Positions 23,562 through 33,400 of a DNA stretch of 64,000 bases are shown one piece after another (positions within the stretch are counted from its first letter, which is position 1; each line of letters begins with the position of its first letter). The stretch covers positions 3,275,474 through 3,339,473 of the forward strand of contig NZ_BMHD01000001.1 of assembly GCF_014640535.1 (NCBI RefSeq), given 5' to 3'. The stretch is from Cnuibacter physcomitrellae (GTDB lineage Bacteria > Actinomycetota > Actinomycetes > Actinomycetales > Microbacteriaceae). The notes below the pieces were generated by a model. The model saw only the letters and a list, made by a program, of their open reading frames with translations. It was not told where the DNA came from and did not search any database. The position numbers were made by a program, and so were the translations under genes.

Positions 23562-24763
23562 GGCACCTCCACGGTGAGCACGGTGGGTCCGCCGGCGGGG
23601 CTGTCGAGGGTGACGGCCCCGCCCGCGGCACGGACACGGTCGAGGAGGCCGGTCAGGCCGACGCCGCCCCCGCGCCCCGCCTCGGCGCCGCCCACGCCGT
23701 CGTCGGACACGACGGCCCGGACCGAGGACGGTCCTCGCGTCACGTCCACCGAGCAGCGGGTGGCGCGCGAGTGCTTGCTGACGTTCGTCAGAGCCTCGGA
23801 GACGGCGAAGTACAGGACGGCCTCGACCTCGGGCGAGGGGCGTTCGGGCAGGTCGACCCGCACGCTCGTCGGAACGGCGCAGTGCGAGGCGACCGCGGAG
23901 AGCGCGGCGTCGAGGCCGCGGTCGGCCAGCACGGCGGGGTGGATGCCGCGGGCGATGTGGCGCAGATCGGTGATCGACTCCTTCGTCTCCTGATGGGCCT
24001 CGTCGAGGAGCGCGCGGGCGCCCTCGGGGTCGGAGTCGAAGCGTGCCCTGGCCATCCCCAGAGTCATCGCGACCGACACCAGTCGCGGCTGCACGCCGTC
24101 ATGGAGGTCGCGCTCGATGCGCCGACGCTCCTGGTCGGCCGAGTCGACCGCGCCCTGGCGCGCATCCTGCAGCCGGTCGACGCGTTGCTCGAGCTGGGCG
24201 CGCCGCGCCCGCTCGCTCGCCCCGAGCAGCACGACCGCGAGCTGCCGGTCGAGCAGACCCAGCCCCACGGTGAGGGCGATCAGCACGGCGAGCGCGATCG
24301 CGCCGACCAGGACGACGAGGATCGGAAGAGAGAGGACGGAGCCCAAGCGGCCGAGCACCGCCGCGCCGACCAGGTCGACGGCGAACGTGATCGCGGCCCA
24401 GAACGCGGTGCCGAGCACCAGCGTGGCGAGGTGGTGGAGCATCCCCTTCCAGAAGTCGGCGGAGAACACGTCGACGAAGACCCGGCCGATCCACGCGCCG
24501 AACGTCGTGGGCGCAGGGCGCACCGCTGGCGGCACGATCACGACGCCGTAGAGCGCCTCGGCGCGGCGGCGCTCGACGAAGCGCAGGCCCCGGGCGACGA
24601 CGACGGTCACCCACAGCAGCCCGATGCCGAGCCCGAACAGCGGGATGAGCCCGATGCCGGTCGAGAGCAGCGTCCACATCACCGTGAACCAGACGACGCC
24701 GAGGAGGGCGTCGAGAGCGAGGTCGGCGGCGGCCGCCCAGAGAAAGAGGAGTCGTGATCGCAC
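23549..24763 (-). CDS. Sensor histidine kinase (HisKA_3 family)
   Basis: The 404-aa protein has four or so membrane helices in two hairpins within residues ~1-190, then the HisKA_3 phospho-acceptor RRRIERDLHDGVQPRLV and an HATPase domain (LTNVSKHSRA N-box, VVSDDGVGG, GGGVGLTGLLDRV). It phosphorylates the NarL-type regulator encoded next. The GTG lies 6 nt after TACCGT on the minus strand (24775-24770), leaderless. Confidence 0.94.
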   Translation of the reverse strand: MRSRLLFLWAAAADLALDALLGVVWFTVMWTLLSTGIGLIPLFGLGIGLLWVTVVVARGLRFVERRRAEALYGVVIVPPAVRPAPTTFGAWIGRVFVDVFSADFWKGMLHHLATLVLGTAFWAAITFAVDLVGAAVLGRLGSVLSLPILVVLVGAIALAVLIALTVGLGLLDRQLAVVLLGASERARRAQLEQRVDRLQDARQGAVDSADQERRRIERDLHDGVQPRLVSVAMTLGMARARFDSDPEGARALLDEAHQETKESITDLRHIARGIHPAVLADRGLDAALSAVASHCAVPTSVRVDLPERPSPEVEAVLYFAVSEALTNVSKHSRATRCSVDVTRGPSSVRAVVSDDGVGGAEAGRGGGVGLTGLLDRVRAAGGAVTLDSPAGGPTVLTVEVPCAF

Positions 24764-24823
24764 ATGACCACGGTAGGGGCGAGCCCCCGTCCGCTGCTCT
24801 GCGGTCGCCCTCCCGATCCGTCC

Positions 24824-24837
24824 GGGGGTTAACCCCC
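24824..24837. terminator. Perfect 14-bp palindrome after the GNAT gene
   Basis: GGGGGTTAACCCCC is a loopless perfect palindrome one base beyond the stop of the minus-strand acetyltransferase gene and about 60 nt upstream of the kinase start. It could end the GNAT transcript or bind a regulator of the kinase operon. Confidence 0.4.
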
Positions 24838-24838
24838 G

Positions 24839-25345
24839 TCAGTCGCGCCGGGGCGGGGCGCCGAGCTGGAGCGACCACACCGCGACGCGGAGCGTGGTGT
24901 CGCGATAGGGGAAGTCCTCCTCGCTGATGCGCTCGAACCCCACGCGCGCACAGACCCTGTTGGAGGCGATGTTCTCGATCGAGGGGAAGGCGAGGACACG
25001 CCGCCGCTCGGCGCGTCGCCACGCGTCGTCGAGCACCGCGGCCACGCCGGCCGCGGCCACGCCCCGCCCCTGTGCCTCGGGGACGACGAACCACCCCATC
25101 TCGACGATCTCCTCGCCGTGCCACTCCGACCGCCACCAGTTGGCCCCGCCGACCGCGACGCCGTCGAGCTCGATCGCGAAGATCCCGGTCTGGTCGTCCC
25201 CGGCGAGCCCGAGGTACTTCTCGTGCCGAGCGCGCACCTTGTCCTCGGTCTCCGGTCCACCGAGGTGGGCGGTCATCGCCGCCTCGTTCGCCCGCACGAG
25301 GAGCGGCAGGTCGGCGTCGGTCCAGGGGCGGATCGTGGTGCTCAT
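24839..25345 (-). CDS. GNAT family N-acetyltransferase
   Basis: The ATG at 25345 gives 168 aa. Acetyl-CoA-binding motif A is visible as MGWFVVPEAQGRGVAAAGVAAVL, and SIENIASNRVCARVGF is the usual motif B with the Asn-x-x-Ser-x-x-x-hydrophobic pattern. It resembles RimJ/RimL-type acetyltransferases in layout. Substrate unknown. It is divergent from the RibD/DHFR-like gene. Confidence 0.9.
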   Translation of the reverse strand: MSTTIRPWTDADLPLLVRANEAAMTAHLGGPETEDKVRARHEKYLGLAGDDQTGIFAIELDGVAVGGANWWRSEWHGEEIVEMGWFVVPEAQGRGVAAAGVAAVLDDAWRRAERRRVLAFPSIENIASNRVCARVGFERISEEDFPYRDTTLRVAVWSLQLGAPPRRD

Positions 25346-25435
25346 CCGACCATCGTGGCGTCGCCCGGCCGACACGACAAGGCGGTGGACGGATCCGCTC
25401 TCGACAGGAGGCGACGCCGGGGCCAGGGTGGTCGG

Positions 25436-26071
25436 ATGGCGAAGGTGCGCATCCAGAACTTCTCGATCTCGGTCGACGGCTTCGGCACGGGAGAGGGGCA
25501 GACCCTCGAGGACCCGTTCGGCCACGCCGGGCACAGGCTGCACGACTGGTTCTTCCCGATCGGGATGTTCGGGCCGCCCGGACCGGAGGGCATCGACCTC
25601 GCGCTGGCGCGGTTCGGCTGGGATGCGGTGGGGGCGGAGATCATGGGCCGCCACAAGTTCGGTCCCCAGCGCGGACCGTGGCCCGACGACGGGTGGGAGG
25701 GCTGGTGGGGAGACGAGCCGCCGTTCCACACCCCGGTGTTCGTGCTGACCCACCACCCCCGGCCGAGCATCGAGAAGGAGGGCGGCACGACCTTCCACTT
25801 CCTCGACGCCTCGCCCGAGGAGGCGCTCCGGCGGGCGCAGGAGGCCGCGGGCGAGAAGGACGTGAGGATCGGCGGCGGGGTGGACCTGGTGCGCCAGTTC
25901 CTGGCGGCCGACCTCGTCGACGAGATGCACCTGGTGATCGTGCCGCTGGTGCTCGGCCGCGGCGAGCGGATCTGGGACGGGCTCGAGGGGATCGAGTCAC
26001 GCTTCCGCGTCGAGTCCGTGGCCACGCCCAGCGGTGTGGTGCATCAGATGTGGTCCCGTACGCGCGACTGA
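25436..26071 (+). CDS. Dihydrofolate reductase-like (RibD C-terminal domain) protein
   Basis: The ATG at 25436 gives 211 aa beginning VRIQNFSISVDGFG, the DHFR/RibD_C opening strand. AEIMGRHKFGP, PVFVLTHHPRP, VRIGGGVDLVRQFL and DEMHLVIVPLVLGRGERIW follow in the family order. These NADPH-dependent reductases are common in actinobacteria and mostly uncharacterised; a true DHFR or riboflavin reductase role is unlikely. A terminator follows. Confidence 0.9.
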   Translation: MAKVRIQNFSISVDGFGTGEGQTLEDPFGHAGHRLHDWFFPIGMFGPPGPEGIDLALARFGWDAVGAEIMGRHKFGPQRGPWPDDGWEGWWGDEPPFHTPVFVLTHHPRPSIEKEGGTTFHFLDASPEEALRRAQEAAGEKDVRIGGGVDLVRQFLAADLVDEMHLVIVPLVLGRGERIWDGLEGIESRFRVESVATPSGVVHQMWSRTRD

Positions 26072-26124
26072 GCGACGAGGCGACGCACCGACGGCGCGGG
26101 CCGGCGCCGCGGCAGACATGCCAA

Positions 26125-26158
26125 GGGCCTCCATCCGGGTGGGGTTGGATGGAGGCCC
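26125..26158 (+). terminator. Terminator hairpin after the DHFR-like gene
   Basis: GGGCCTCCATCC pairs perfectly over 12 bp with GGATGGAGGCCC around a 10-nt loop. The following stretch to 26341 holds no supported gene and leads into the promoter of the MFS gene. Confidence 0.82.
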
Positions 26159-26341
26159 TCGGTGAGACAAGACGAGTCCAGCTCGTGTGATGGGGCTGAC
26201 CGGGTCCTACTCGACATCCATTCTGCGATGCCGCAGACCCCCGGTGGGCGCATCCGCCTGGCAATTCACCCGGCACTTCACCTCCCGGGGAGGTGCGGGG
26301 GATGGCGGAGGTGAGGGACCGGGCCGTTAGGGTGGTTCCCC

Positions 26342-27625
26342 GTGACGCGAGGAACCGACCGGGGGCGGATCGCCGGGTATGCGCTGATCAACCTCGTCGT
26401 GCTCGGCTCGCTGACCGCCCCGGTCGTCACCGCCCTGCCGTTGCGGATCGCCGAGCTCGTCCCGGCGGAGGAGCGCGCGTCGTCGCTCGCGTTCGTGACG
26501 GTGTGCGGTGCGATCGCCGCGCTGGTCGCGAACCCGCTGTTCGGCGTGCTGTCGGATCGCACCCGGGGTCGCCTCGGGCGACGTCGGCCCTGGCTGCTCG
26601 CCGGCGTGCTGGTGGGCTGGGTTGCCTCCCTCCTCGTGGTGATCGCGCCGTCGGTCGGCGTGCTCGCGGTGGCATGGACCCTCGCGCAGACGGCGTACAA
26701 CGCCTCGCTCGCGGCGGTCGCCGCGCTCCTCGGTGACGGCGTCTCGGAGCGCAGCCGCGCCTCCGCCTCGGGCATCTTCGGCGCCGCCGCGTTCCTCGGC
26801 ACGTTGCCGCCGCTCGTGCTGGCCGGGGTCCTCCCGTCCCGGGTGGATGTCGTCGTGCTCGCCATGCCGACGGCCGCCGTCCTCGTGGTGGCCGCGGCCG
26901 TGTTCCTCCTGAACGATCCGCCCCTCGCGGCGGCGAGCGCGGCGGCGAGGGGCCGCCTGCGTTGGCCCGACCGCGACGAGCGGCGCGCGCTGAAGCCGTT
27001 CGCCGCGGTCTGGGTGCAGCGCGCGCTCATGCACCTCTCCTTCGGCCTGGTGACCTCCTTCGCCCTGTTCCTGGTGAGCGATCGGATGCGGATCTCACCC
27101 GAGGCGGCCGGCCCCGTCGTGGCGCTGATGACCTTCGCCGGGGGAGCGGCCATCGTCGTCTCCGCGCTGACCTCGGGGTTCCTCGCCGGTCGACGAGGCG
27201 ACTACCGACCGTTCATCGTGGTCGCCGCCCTCGGGCTCGCCGTCGCCTCCGTGTTGCGCGGCGTGGGCACGGACACCGGTCTCCTCGTCGGCGGAGCGGC
27301 GCTGGGCGGCCTGGCGCTCGGGGCGTTCTACGCCGTCGACCTCGCCATGGCCCTGCGTGCCGTCCCTGAGGGGCGGCACGGCACGTACCTCGGCGTCCTC
27401 AACATGGCCGAGACGCTGCCGGGGACGGTCAGCCCGGCGATCGCGAGCGCCCTCCTGCTGATCGGGGGCCGCGATCCCGTGAGCGGGGCCGGAGACGACT
27501 ACCTCGCGCTCTGCCTCGCGGCGGCGGTCGTCGCGCTCTGCGCCCTCCTGCCCCTGCCGGCCCTCCGTGGCGTCCTCACCCGCGATCGTGCGTCGGAGGG
27601 TCTGAGCGCCCCTGTCCTGCGGTGA
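26342..27625 (+). CDS. MFS transporter
   Basis: The 427-aa protein has about 12 membrane helices. The loop after helix 2 reads NPLFGVLSDRTRGRLGRRRPWLL, the MFS motif A in the glycoside-pentoside-hexuronide/sugar-like style. No substrate can be assigned. The GTG is 8 nt after TAGGGT (26328-26333), leaderless. The 3' end overlaps the convergent LuxR-type regulator gene by 50 nt, an unusually long antisense overlap. Confidence 0.9.
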   Translation: MTRGTDRGRIAGYALINLVVLGSLTAPVVTALPLRIAELVPAEERASSLAFVTVCGAIAALVANPLFGVLSDRTRGRLGRRRPWLLAGVLVGWVASLLVVIAPSVGVLAVAWTLAQTAYNASLAAVAALLGDGVSERSRASASGIFGAAAFLGTLPPLVLAGVLPSRVDVVVLAMPTAAVLVVAAAVFLLNDPPLAAASAAARGRLRWPDRDERRALKPFAAVWVQRALMHLSFGLVTSFALFLVSDRMRISPEAAGPVVALMTFAGGAAIVVSALTSGFLAGRRGDYRPFIVVAALGLAVASVLRGVGTDTGLLVGGAALGGLALGAFYAVDLAMALRAVPEGRHGTYLGVLNMAETLPGTVSPAIASALLLIGGRDPVSGAGDDYLALCLAAAVVALCALLPLPALRGVLTRDRASEGLSAPVLR

Positions 27626-30164
27626 CGCCGAGCACCGCCAGTCGCGCCAGCGCCTCGGGGCGGCTGGTCACGTCCAGCTTCTTGTAGAGCGAGCGCAGCT
27701 GCGTCTTCACCGTGTTGGGCGACACGGAGAGGTCGTCGGCGATGGCCCCGAGCGTCGGGTGCGTGGGGAGACGCCGAGCCACCTCGAGCTCCCGCGGTGT
27801 CAGGCGGATGCTCGTCAGGCCGCCGGCGACGACGGCGTGCTCCTTCGCCGGGCCCAGCGCCTCGGCGAGCTCGGGTGACCCGCTTCGCCGGAGCGACTTC
27901 TCGAGCGCCTCGAGCGCCGACCTCGGGACGAGCGCCAGAGGCAGGCCCAGGCCGCGCTCGCCGAGGAACGCCAGGGTCGCCCGTCCGGCCGTGAGCGCCG
28001 CGCGATCGTCGCCGACGACGGCCAGCGCGGCCGCGGTCAGGGCGAGCGCCTCGCCGCGGGACCGTGACGAGCCGGAGGTGCTTCCGCCGTCCTGCAGGCG
28101 CCTCAGCACGTCGTCGGGCATCCCGCGGGCGAGCGAGATGCGGGCGTGCGAGACGGCCAGCCGGGCGTCTTCGCTCGTGCCAGCGAGGGCCCGCTCGGCG
28201 GCGACGGCGTCGCCAGCGGCGAGATGGGCCAGCGCCACGGTGTGCTGGAGCCGTTCGCTGGTGAACGGGGAGGAGCCCTGTCGCCGGCGCTGGGTCCGGA
28301 TGGTGCTCTCCAGCCGCAGCAGCGCCTCCTCCGGCCGGCCGCCGAGCAGGAGGACGAGCGTGTCCAGGTGGGTGAGCAGGGGCCAGTGCTCGATGGTCTC
28401 GCGGTGCGGGTCGAGCGTGCGCAGATGCCGATCGGCTTCGGCGGCGTCGAACGACTCGAGCGCGAGGAACGCGCGGGCGACCCGGTAGAAGCTCCCCGAG
28501 TACCCGGTCAACCAGCCCTCCGGCCAGTCCCGGATGTCCGCCTCCGCCACCGTGCTCGCGGCCTCGGGCATGTCGCCCGAGACGGCGTGCACCCCGGCCG
28601 TCATGGCCAGACCGATCATGCCCGCGGTGAGGCCCTTCGCATCCCCGACCGCGGTCGAGCGGGCGAAGGAGTCGAGGGCCGACTCGGAGCGTCCGCCGTA
28701 GAAGAAGGTCGTCCCGGCCTGGTTGTACAGCGTGGGCTCGTTGGGGCCGAGCCTGTCGCGGTCCTCGTCGCTCATCGACACCAGCGTGTCGTAGGTGCGT
28801 TCCGCGGCGGCCAGGGCGGGACGGATCCGCCCGCTGACCCTGAGCGCGGCGGTCTGCACGCCCGCCAGGAGGGCGCGATCGGCGGGCTGCGCGGTCGAGG
28901 ACTGCCGGCTCGCACCGTAGTTCGCGAGCGCGAACAGCTCGAGCGCCCGAAGCCGGTGGGAGCGCCGGGCGTTGTAGATCAGCGCGAGGATCATCGCGAT
29001 CAGCGGGAGGCGCCGCAGGGTCAGTAGCGGCACCGTCGTGAACAGGTCCCTGACCTGGAGGCCGTGGTTCCGCAGCAGGACGTGCCAGCTCTCGCGGACG
29101 ACGGAGGTGGCCAGCGCCCAGTCCGAGAAGCGCACCGCCCGTTCCAGGGCGCTGAAGGGCTGCCCGTGGGTCGCCTCCCAGCCGGCCGCGATGAGGTTGA
29201 GCGGGCGGACCGCGGAGCGCTGGCGCTCGAGCAGCAGCTGGGCGAAGGCCTCCCTGGCCGGCGGTGAGTAGCGGAACTGCTCGCCGCGGGAGGGTGACCC
29301 GGTCCAGAGGCCGAGGCCCTCCTCCTCCGCTCGCGCGAGCATCCGCTCGGCGTCCGTCCGAGGGGACAGTGCGGTGGCCAGCTCCAGGGTCAGGGCGTCG
29401 GCCACCGAGGTCCGTGCGAGGAAGTCGACGAGCTCCGGATCCCAGTCCTCCGCCCGGATGCGGTCGTCGAGCAGGGATGAGAAGGCATGGTCGGCCGCCT
29501 GCTGCCGTCCCTCGGCCGTGGTCGAGCCGCTCGCCAGCGCGCGGGCGATGAGCGGCGACCCGCCCCACTCGAGGATCCGTTCGACGGTCGACCGGTCGGC
29601 ACCGGGGCCCAGGATCGCTCGCGCCTCGTCGTCGGTGAGGGCGAGCTCGTCGGTGGTGACCACCGCGGTGTCGAGCACCAGCCCGAGGCCGGGTTCGGTG
29701 AGCCTGGTCCGGCGTCGCGCGGTGGCGCGCACCCGCAGACGCGGGAGATCCTCGGCGAGGCGGATCAGGCCGTCGACGGCGGAGTCGGTGAGGCGGTCGA
29801 CGTCGTCGACGACGATCACGAGATCCCCGGCGTCGCGGAGCGCTCGGCACAGCACCTCCCAGGGATCGGCGCCCGCCATGACGGCCTCGCCGAGATGCCT
29901 GAGGGGGCTCGCCGCGGACACCGTCCCCGAGGCCAGGAGCTCGTCGGCGAGGTCCTGCACGAAGGCCGCGGAGTCGACGTCGCGGTCGCGCACGCGCGCC
30001 CACACGCCGACGGCGTCCGCCTCGGCCGCCCACTGCGCGACGGCCACGGTCTTCCCGTAGCCGGCCGGCCCGATCACCGTGACCAGCGCCTCCGGGCCAT
30101 CGAGTCGTGCGCGGATCCGCGGTCGGTCCACCGTGGTCGTCGAGATCCGGGGTACGCCCCACAT
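27576..30164 (-). CDS. Large LuxR-type ATPase regulator (MalT/LAL-like)
   Basis: The ATG at 30164 (GAGGAG and GGGGAGG upstream) gives 862 aa; the frame is open further upstream but without coding character. Near the N-terminus is an AAA/STAND NTPase with Walker A GPAGYGKT and Walker B LVIVVDDVDRL. The middle is a long TPR-like helical array. A C-terminal LuxR HTH (IRLTPRELEVARRLPTHPTLGAIADDLSVSPNTVKTQLRSLYKKL) ends the protein. Such proteins bind an inducer and oligomerise with ATP to activate transcription. It is divergent from the giant surface-protein gene, an obvious candidate target. Confidence 0.92.
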   Translation of the reverse strand: MWGVPRISTTTVDRPRIRARLDGPEALVTVIGPAGYGKTVAVAQWAAEADAVGVWARVRDRDVDSAAFVQDLADELLASGTVSAASPLRHLGEAVMAGADPWEVLCRALRDAGDLVIVVDDVDRLTDSAVDGLIRLAEDLPRLRVRATARRRTRLTEPGLGLVLDTAVVTTDELALTDDEARAILGPGADRSTVERILEWGGSPLIARALASGSTTAEGRQQAADHAFSSLLDDRIRAEDWDPELVDFLARTSVADALTLELATALSPRTDAERMLARAEEEGLGLWTGSPSRGEQFRYSPPAREAFAQLLLERQRSAVRPLNLIAAGWEATHGQPFSALERAVRFSDWALATSVVRESWHVLLRNHGLQVRDLFTTVPLLTLRRLPLIAMILALIYNARRSHRLRALELFALANYGASRQSSTAQPADRALLAGVQTAALRVSGRIRPALAAAERTYDTLVSMSDEDRDRLGPNEPTLYNQAGTTFFYGGRSESALDSFARSTAVGDAKGLTAGMIGLAMTAGVHAVSGDMPEAASTVAEADIRDWPEGWLTGYSGSFYRVARAFLALESFDAAEADRHLRTLDPHRETIEHWPLLTHLDTLVLLLGGRPEEALLRLESTIRTQRRRQGSSPFTSERLQHTVALAHLAAGDAVAAERALAGTSEDARLAVSHARISLARGMPDDVLRRLQDGGSTSGSSRSRGEALALTAAALAVVGDDRAALTAGRATLAFLGERGLGLPLALVPRSALEALEKSLRRSGSPELAEALGPAKEHAVVAGGLTSIRLTPRELEVARRLPTHPTLGAIADDLSVSPNTVKTQLRSLYKKLDVTSRPEALARLAVLGVTAGQGRSDPPTHDRG

Positions 30165-30456
30165 GGCCACCACGACCTCCCCATCCTCCTCGATGAGTGT
30201 AGGCGTCACCCAGGAGGTCACCCGGTCCTCGGAACGGGTGAAATCGCGGGTGAAGTCGCCGTCGGAACCGTGAGTCCGGCGGCGTGCGCTCGATAGCGTC
30301 GGCTCAGCGCAGGGACCCGACTGCGCACTCGAGGGGGGACCCGCGCTCATCGACCCGAGCGCGCCGGCGCCTCGAAGAGCGGTCGTCTCGTGACGCCGCC
30401 CTTCGGGGCATGTCTGCCGTGCCCCCGACACAGCGGTACGACGGAGGACGACAGAC

Positions 30457-33400
30457 GTGACAGCACCGAGAGAGACCGGTCGCCGACGCTCGGACGGAGG
30501 CGGCTCTCGTCGCTCTCCGCTGACCGGATTGCGCCGCACGCGCTTCGGACTGGCGGTCGCCGCCGTCTTCGCGCTCGTGCTCGGCGGGCTCTTCGTGGCC
30601 GCCCCGGCGTATGCCGCCGACGCGGCGCTCGTGATCAGCAAGGTCGTCGACGGACAGCCCAGCGTCACCGTCGACCCCGACGACGAGTTCACCTACACGA
30701 TCTCCGTGGGCTGCAACGACAACGACTGCGTCGACGCCACGATGGCCGACCCGCTGCCCGCCGCCTGGGCCGGGTTCCCGATCCTCGCGAAGCAGGTCGT
30801 GCCCGCGAGCCAGCCCGCCACGCTCACCCTCGACGGCTGCGACACGGTCGTCACCGAGGACTGCACGCTCCGGGCCGCGTTCCAGCAGCCCCTCCCCGGG
30901 GGCGGGACCGGCATCGTCGCCGGTGTGACCTACCAGATCTCGCTCACCCTCAAGGTGCCGGCCGACCTCCCGGCGAGCTGGCCGTCGAACGGCGTCGCCG
31001 TGACGAACACCGCGACCGCGCAGGCCACCACGGCCGACACGGTCAGCGCCTCCGCCGACGTGACCGTCGCCATCCCCGTGCGCGTCGACACGGCCGTGGG
31101 CAAGACGTGGGCGCCGTCGACCCAGCAGTTCCAGCCGGGCGTCGCCTCCACGATCACCCTCACGAACCAGAACACCTCGAACCTGGCCGCCGAGACGCTG
31201 ACCGCCCAGGACCCGACCAGCGCCGTCGACGGCCAGTCCGGACTCGGAGCGGACAACCCGTTCCGACTCGTGGACTTCACCGGCTTCGGCCAGGTCACGC
31301 TCCCCGCGGGAGCCGACCAGGTGCAGGTGGACGCGTACGCCCTGGACCCCGTGACCAACGTCTACCGCTGGGTCACCGGCTCTCCCGCGCCGCCCTCGGG
31401 CATCGCCCTGCCCGCGGGCGTGGCGGCCGGCGACGTCACCGGCCTCCGACTCGTGTACTCCTCCTCCACGGGGGCGACGATCGCCCCCTCCGGCTCCGCC
31501 GGCTCGGTGCAGCTCCAGGTCTCGCAGCGTTCGACCGACCGTCAGTCCGGTGACTCGCTGAACGGCGGCGGATCCGTCACCAACCAGGTCACCGGCAGCG
31601 TCCACGTCCCCGGTCAGACGGACGTGTCGAAGACCGCCTCCGCTCCGTACTCCATCGGAGCGCTCACCGTCAGCGTGGCCGCCGACAAGACGATCACCCC
31701 GTCGCGCATCCCCGCGGGCTTCGCGGCTCGCGCCACGATCTCGGGGACGAACACGTCCAACGGCCCGCTCTCGACCCTCCTGCTCGAGGATCGCGACTTC
31801 TTCACCGACGAGATCCTCTTCGACGGCTTCGCCTCACCCATCTCCTACCCGGACGGTGCGGTCTCCGCCGGCACGACCGTCACCTGGTACTTCAGCGACG
31901 GCTCCGACGTCGTCGAGCCCCTCGCCGACGGGAGCACGCCCACCGCGCCCGCGGCACCCGGCGGAGCGCACCTCACCGGGTTCGGCCTGTCGTTCGCCGG
32001 TGCGATCCCCACCGGTGGCACCACCGCCGTCCAGTTCGGCATCCGCCCGACGGTGGATCTGGTCGACCCCGTGCCCGCCGACGGCTACGAGCGGCTGACG
32101 AACGCCCTGAAGGTCACGGGGACCAACGCGGTGGGCTCTGCGACGGCCGACGACACCGCCGACCTGCAGGTCTTCACCCCCGACATCTCCCTCACCACCG
32201 CCAAGACCATCCAGCCTCAGGGGGCGGTCTCGCCCGGGGCCACCGTGGTCGCCCAGCTCCCCACCGCGACGAGCACCGACTCCGCCTTCGTCAACCCCAC
32301 CCAGATCGTGGTGACGGATGCGTGGGCCGGCCCGGGCAGCGACCCGAACGGCTTCTACAACGCCTTCAACCCGCTGGCGATCGCGCCGACGCAGGTGCTC
32401 GGCGGATCCTCGCTCCTCGTCGAGTACACCACCGACGGGACGACCTGGCAGAGGCTCGAGACCTACGCGGCCCAGCCGGCCACCCGTGTGGTGCAGGACA
32501 GCATCGACCCCGCGCTCGTACCCGTGATCACGGGCCTGCGCTTCACCTTCGTGAACCCCGACGGCTTCGCGCAGGGCACCAGCGTCAGCCCCAACCTGGT
32601 CTTCCAGGCTCGCGCGACCCAGCGCGACGGCGGGGCTCCGACCTCCGTGCCGAACGCCGGACCGACGACCTACGTCAACACCGAGGTCGCCGTGGGCAAG
32701 GGCGAGGTGCCCGGCCTCGGCCCGATCGAGAGCGCCCCGGTGAACGCCCAGGCACCTGCCTCGATCGTCTCGAACGACGGCGTGGGCACCCTTCTGGCGT
32801 CGAAGCAGTGGCTGACGGCCGACTTCTCCCGCAGCCTCGACCTGCTCAACTCCCAGTCCGCGGAGCAGGGCGCCACGCGGCTCGGCTGGGGCGTGACCTC
32901 CACGGGGTACTCCCAGGTCGTGGTCGCCGACCCGAACGGGGGCGAGACCACTCCCGGCTCGACGGTCTTCCAGGCGTTCGACCTGGTGAAGATCGCGCCG
33001 ACGACCTACTCCCAGGACCCGCTGCTGCGGTTCGACACGATCAGCGCGGTGGAGCTCTACGACAGCACCGCGAACCAGTGGGTGGCGCTCACGCCTCCTG
33101 CCGGTGGCTGGATGGGGTCGAACGGCTTCCTCGGGGCGAACCTCACCCCCGCGCAGCAGCAGTCGACCACCGGCGTGCGCTTCACCATCACCCCCAACGA
33201 CGCCGCGCGCTCGGGCTCGACGAACCCCCTCGCTCCGCCGGTCGGCTCCGGCGTCTCGACGAGCGCCACGGGCAGCGCCCGGCCGCTCGGCCTGGTCTGG
33301 CAGCTGCGCAACACCGTGCGGGTGGCGGACGGCCTGCAGAACCCTTGGGTGACCGCGAAGCAGACCTTCAACGACGGCGCGCCCGGCTCGATCGTCAACA

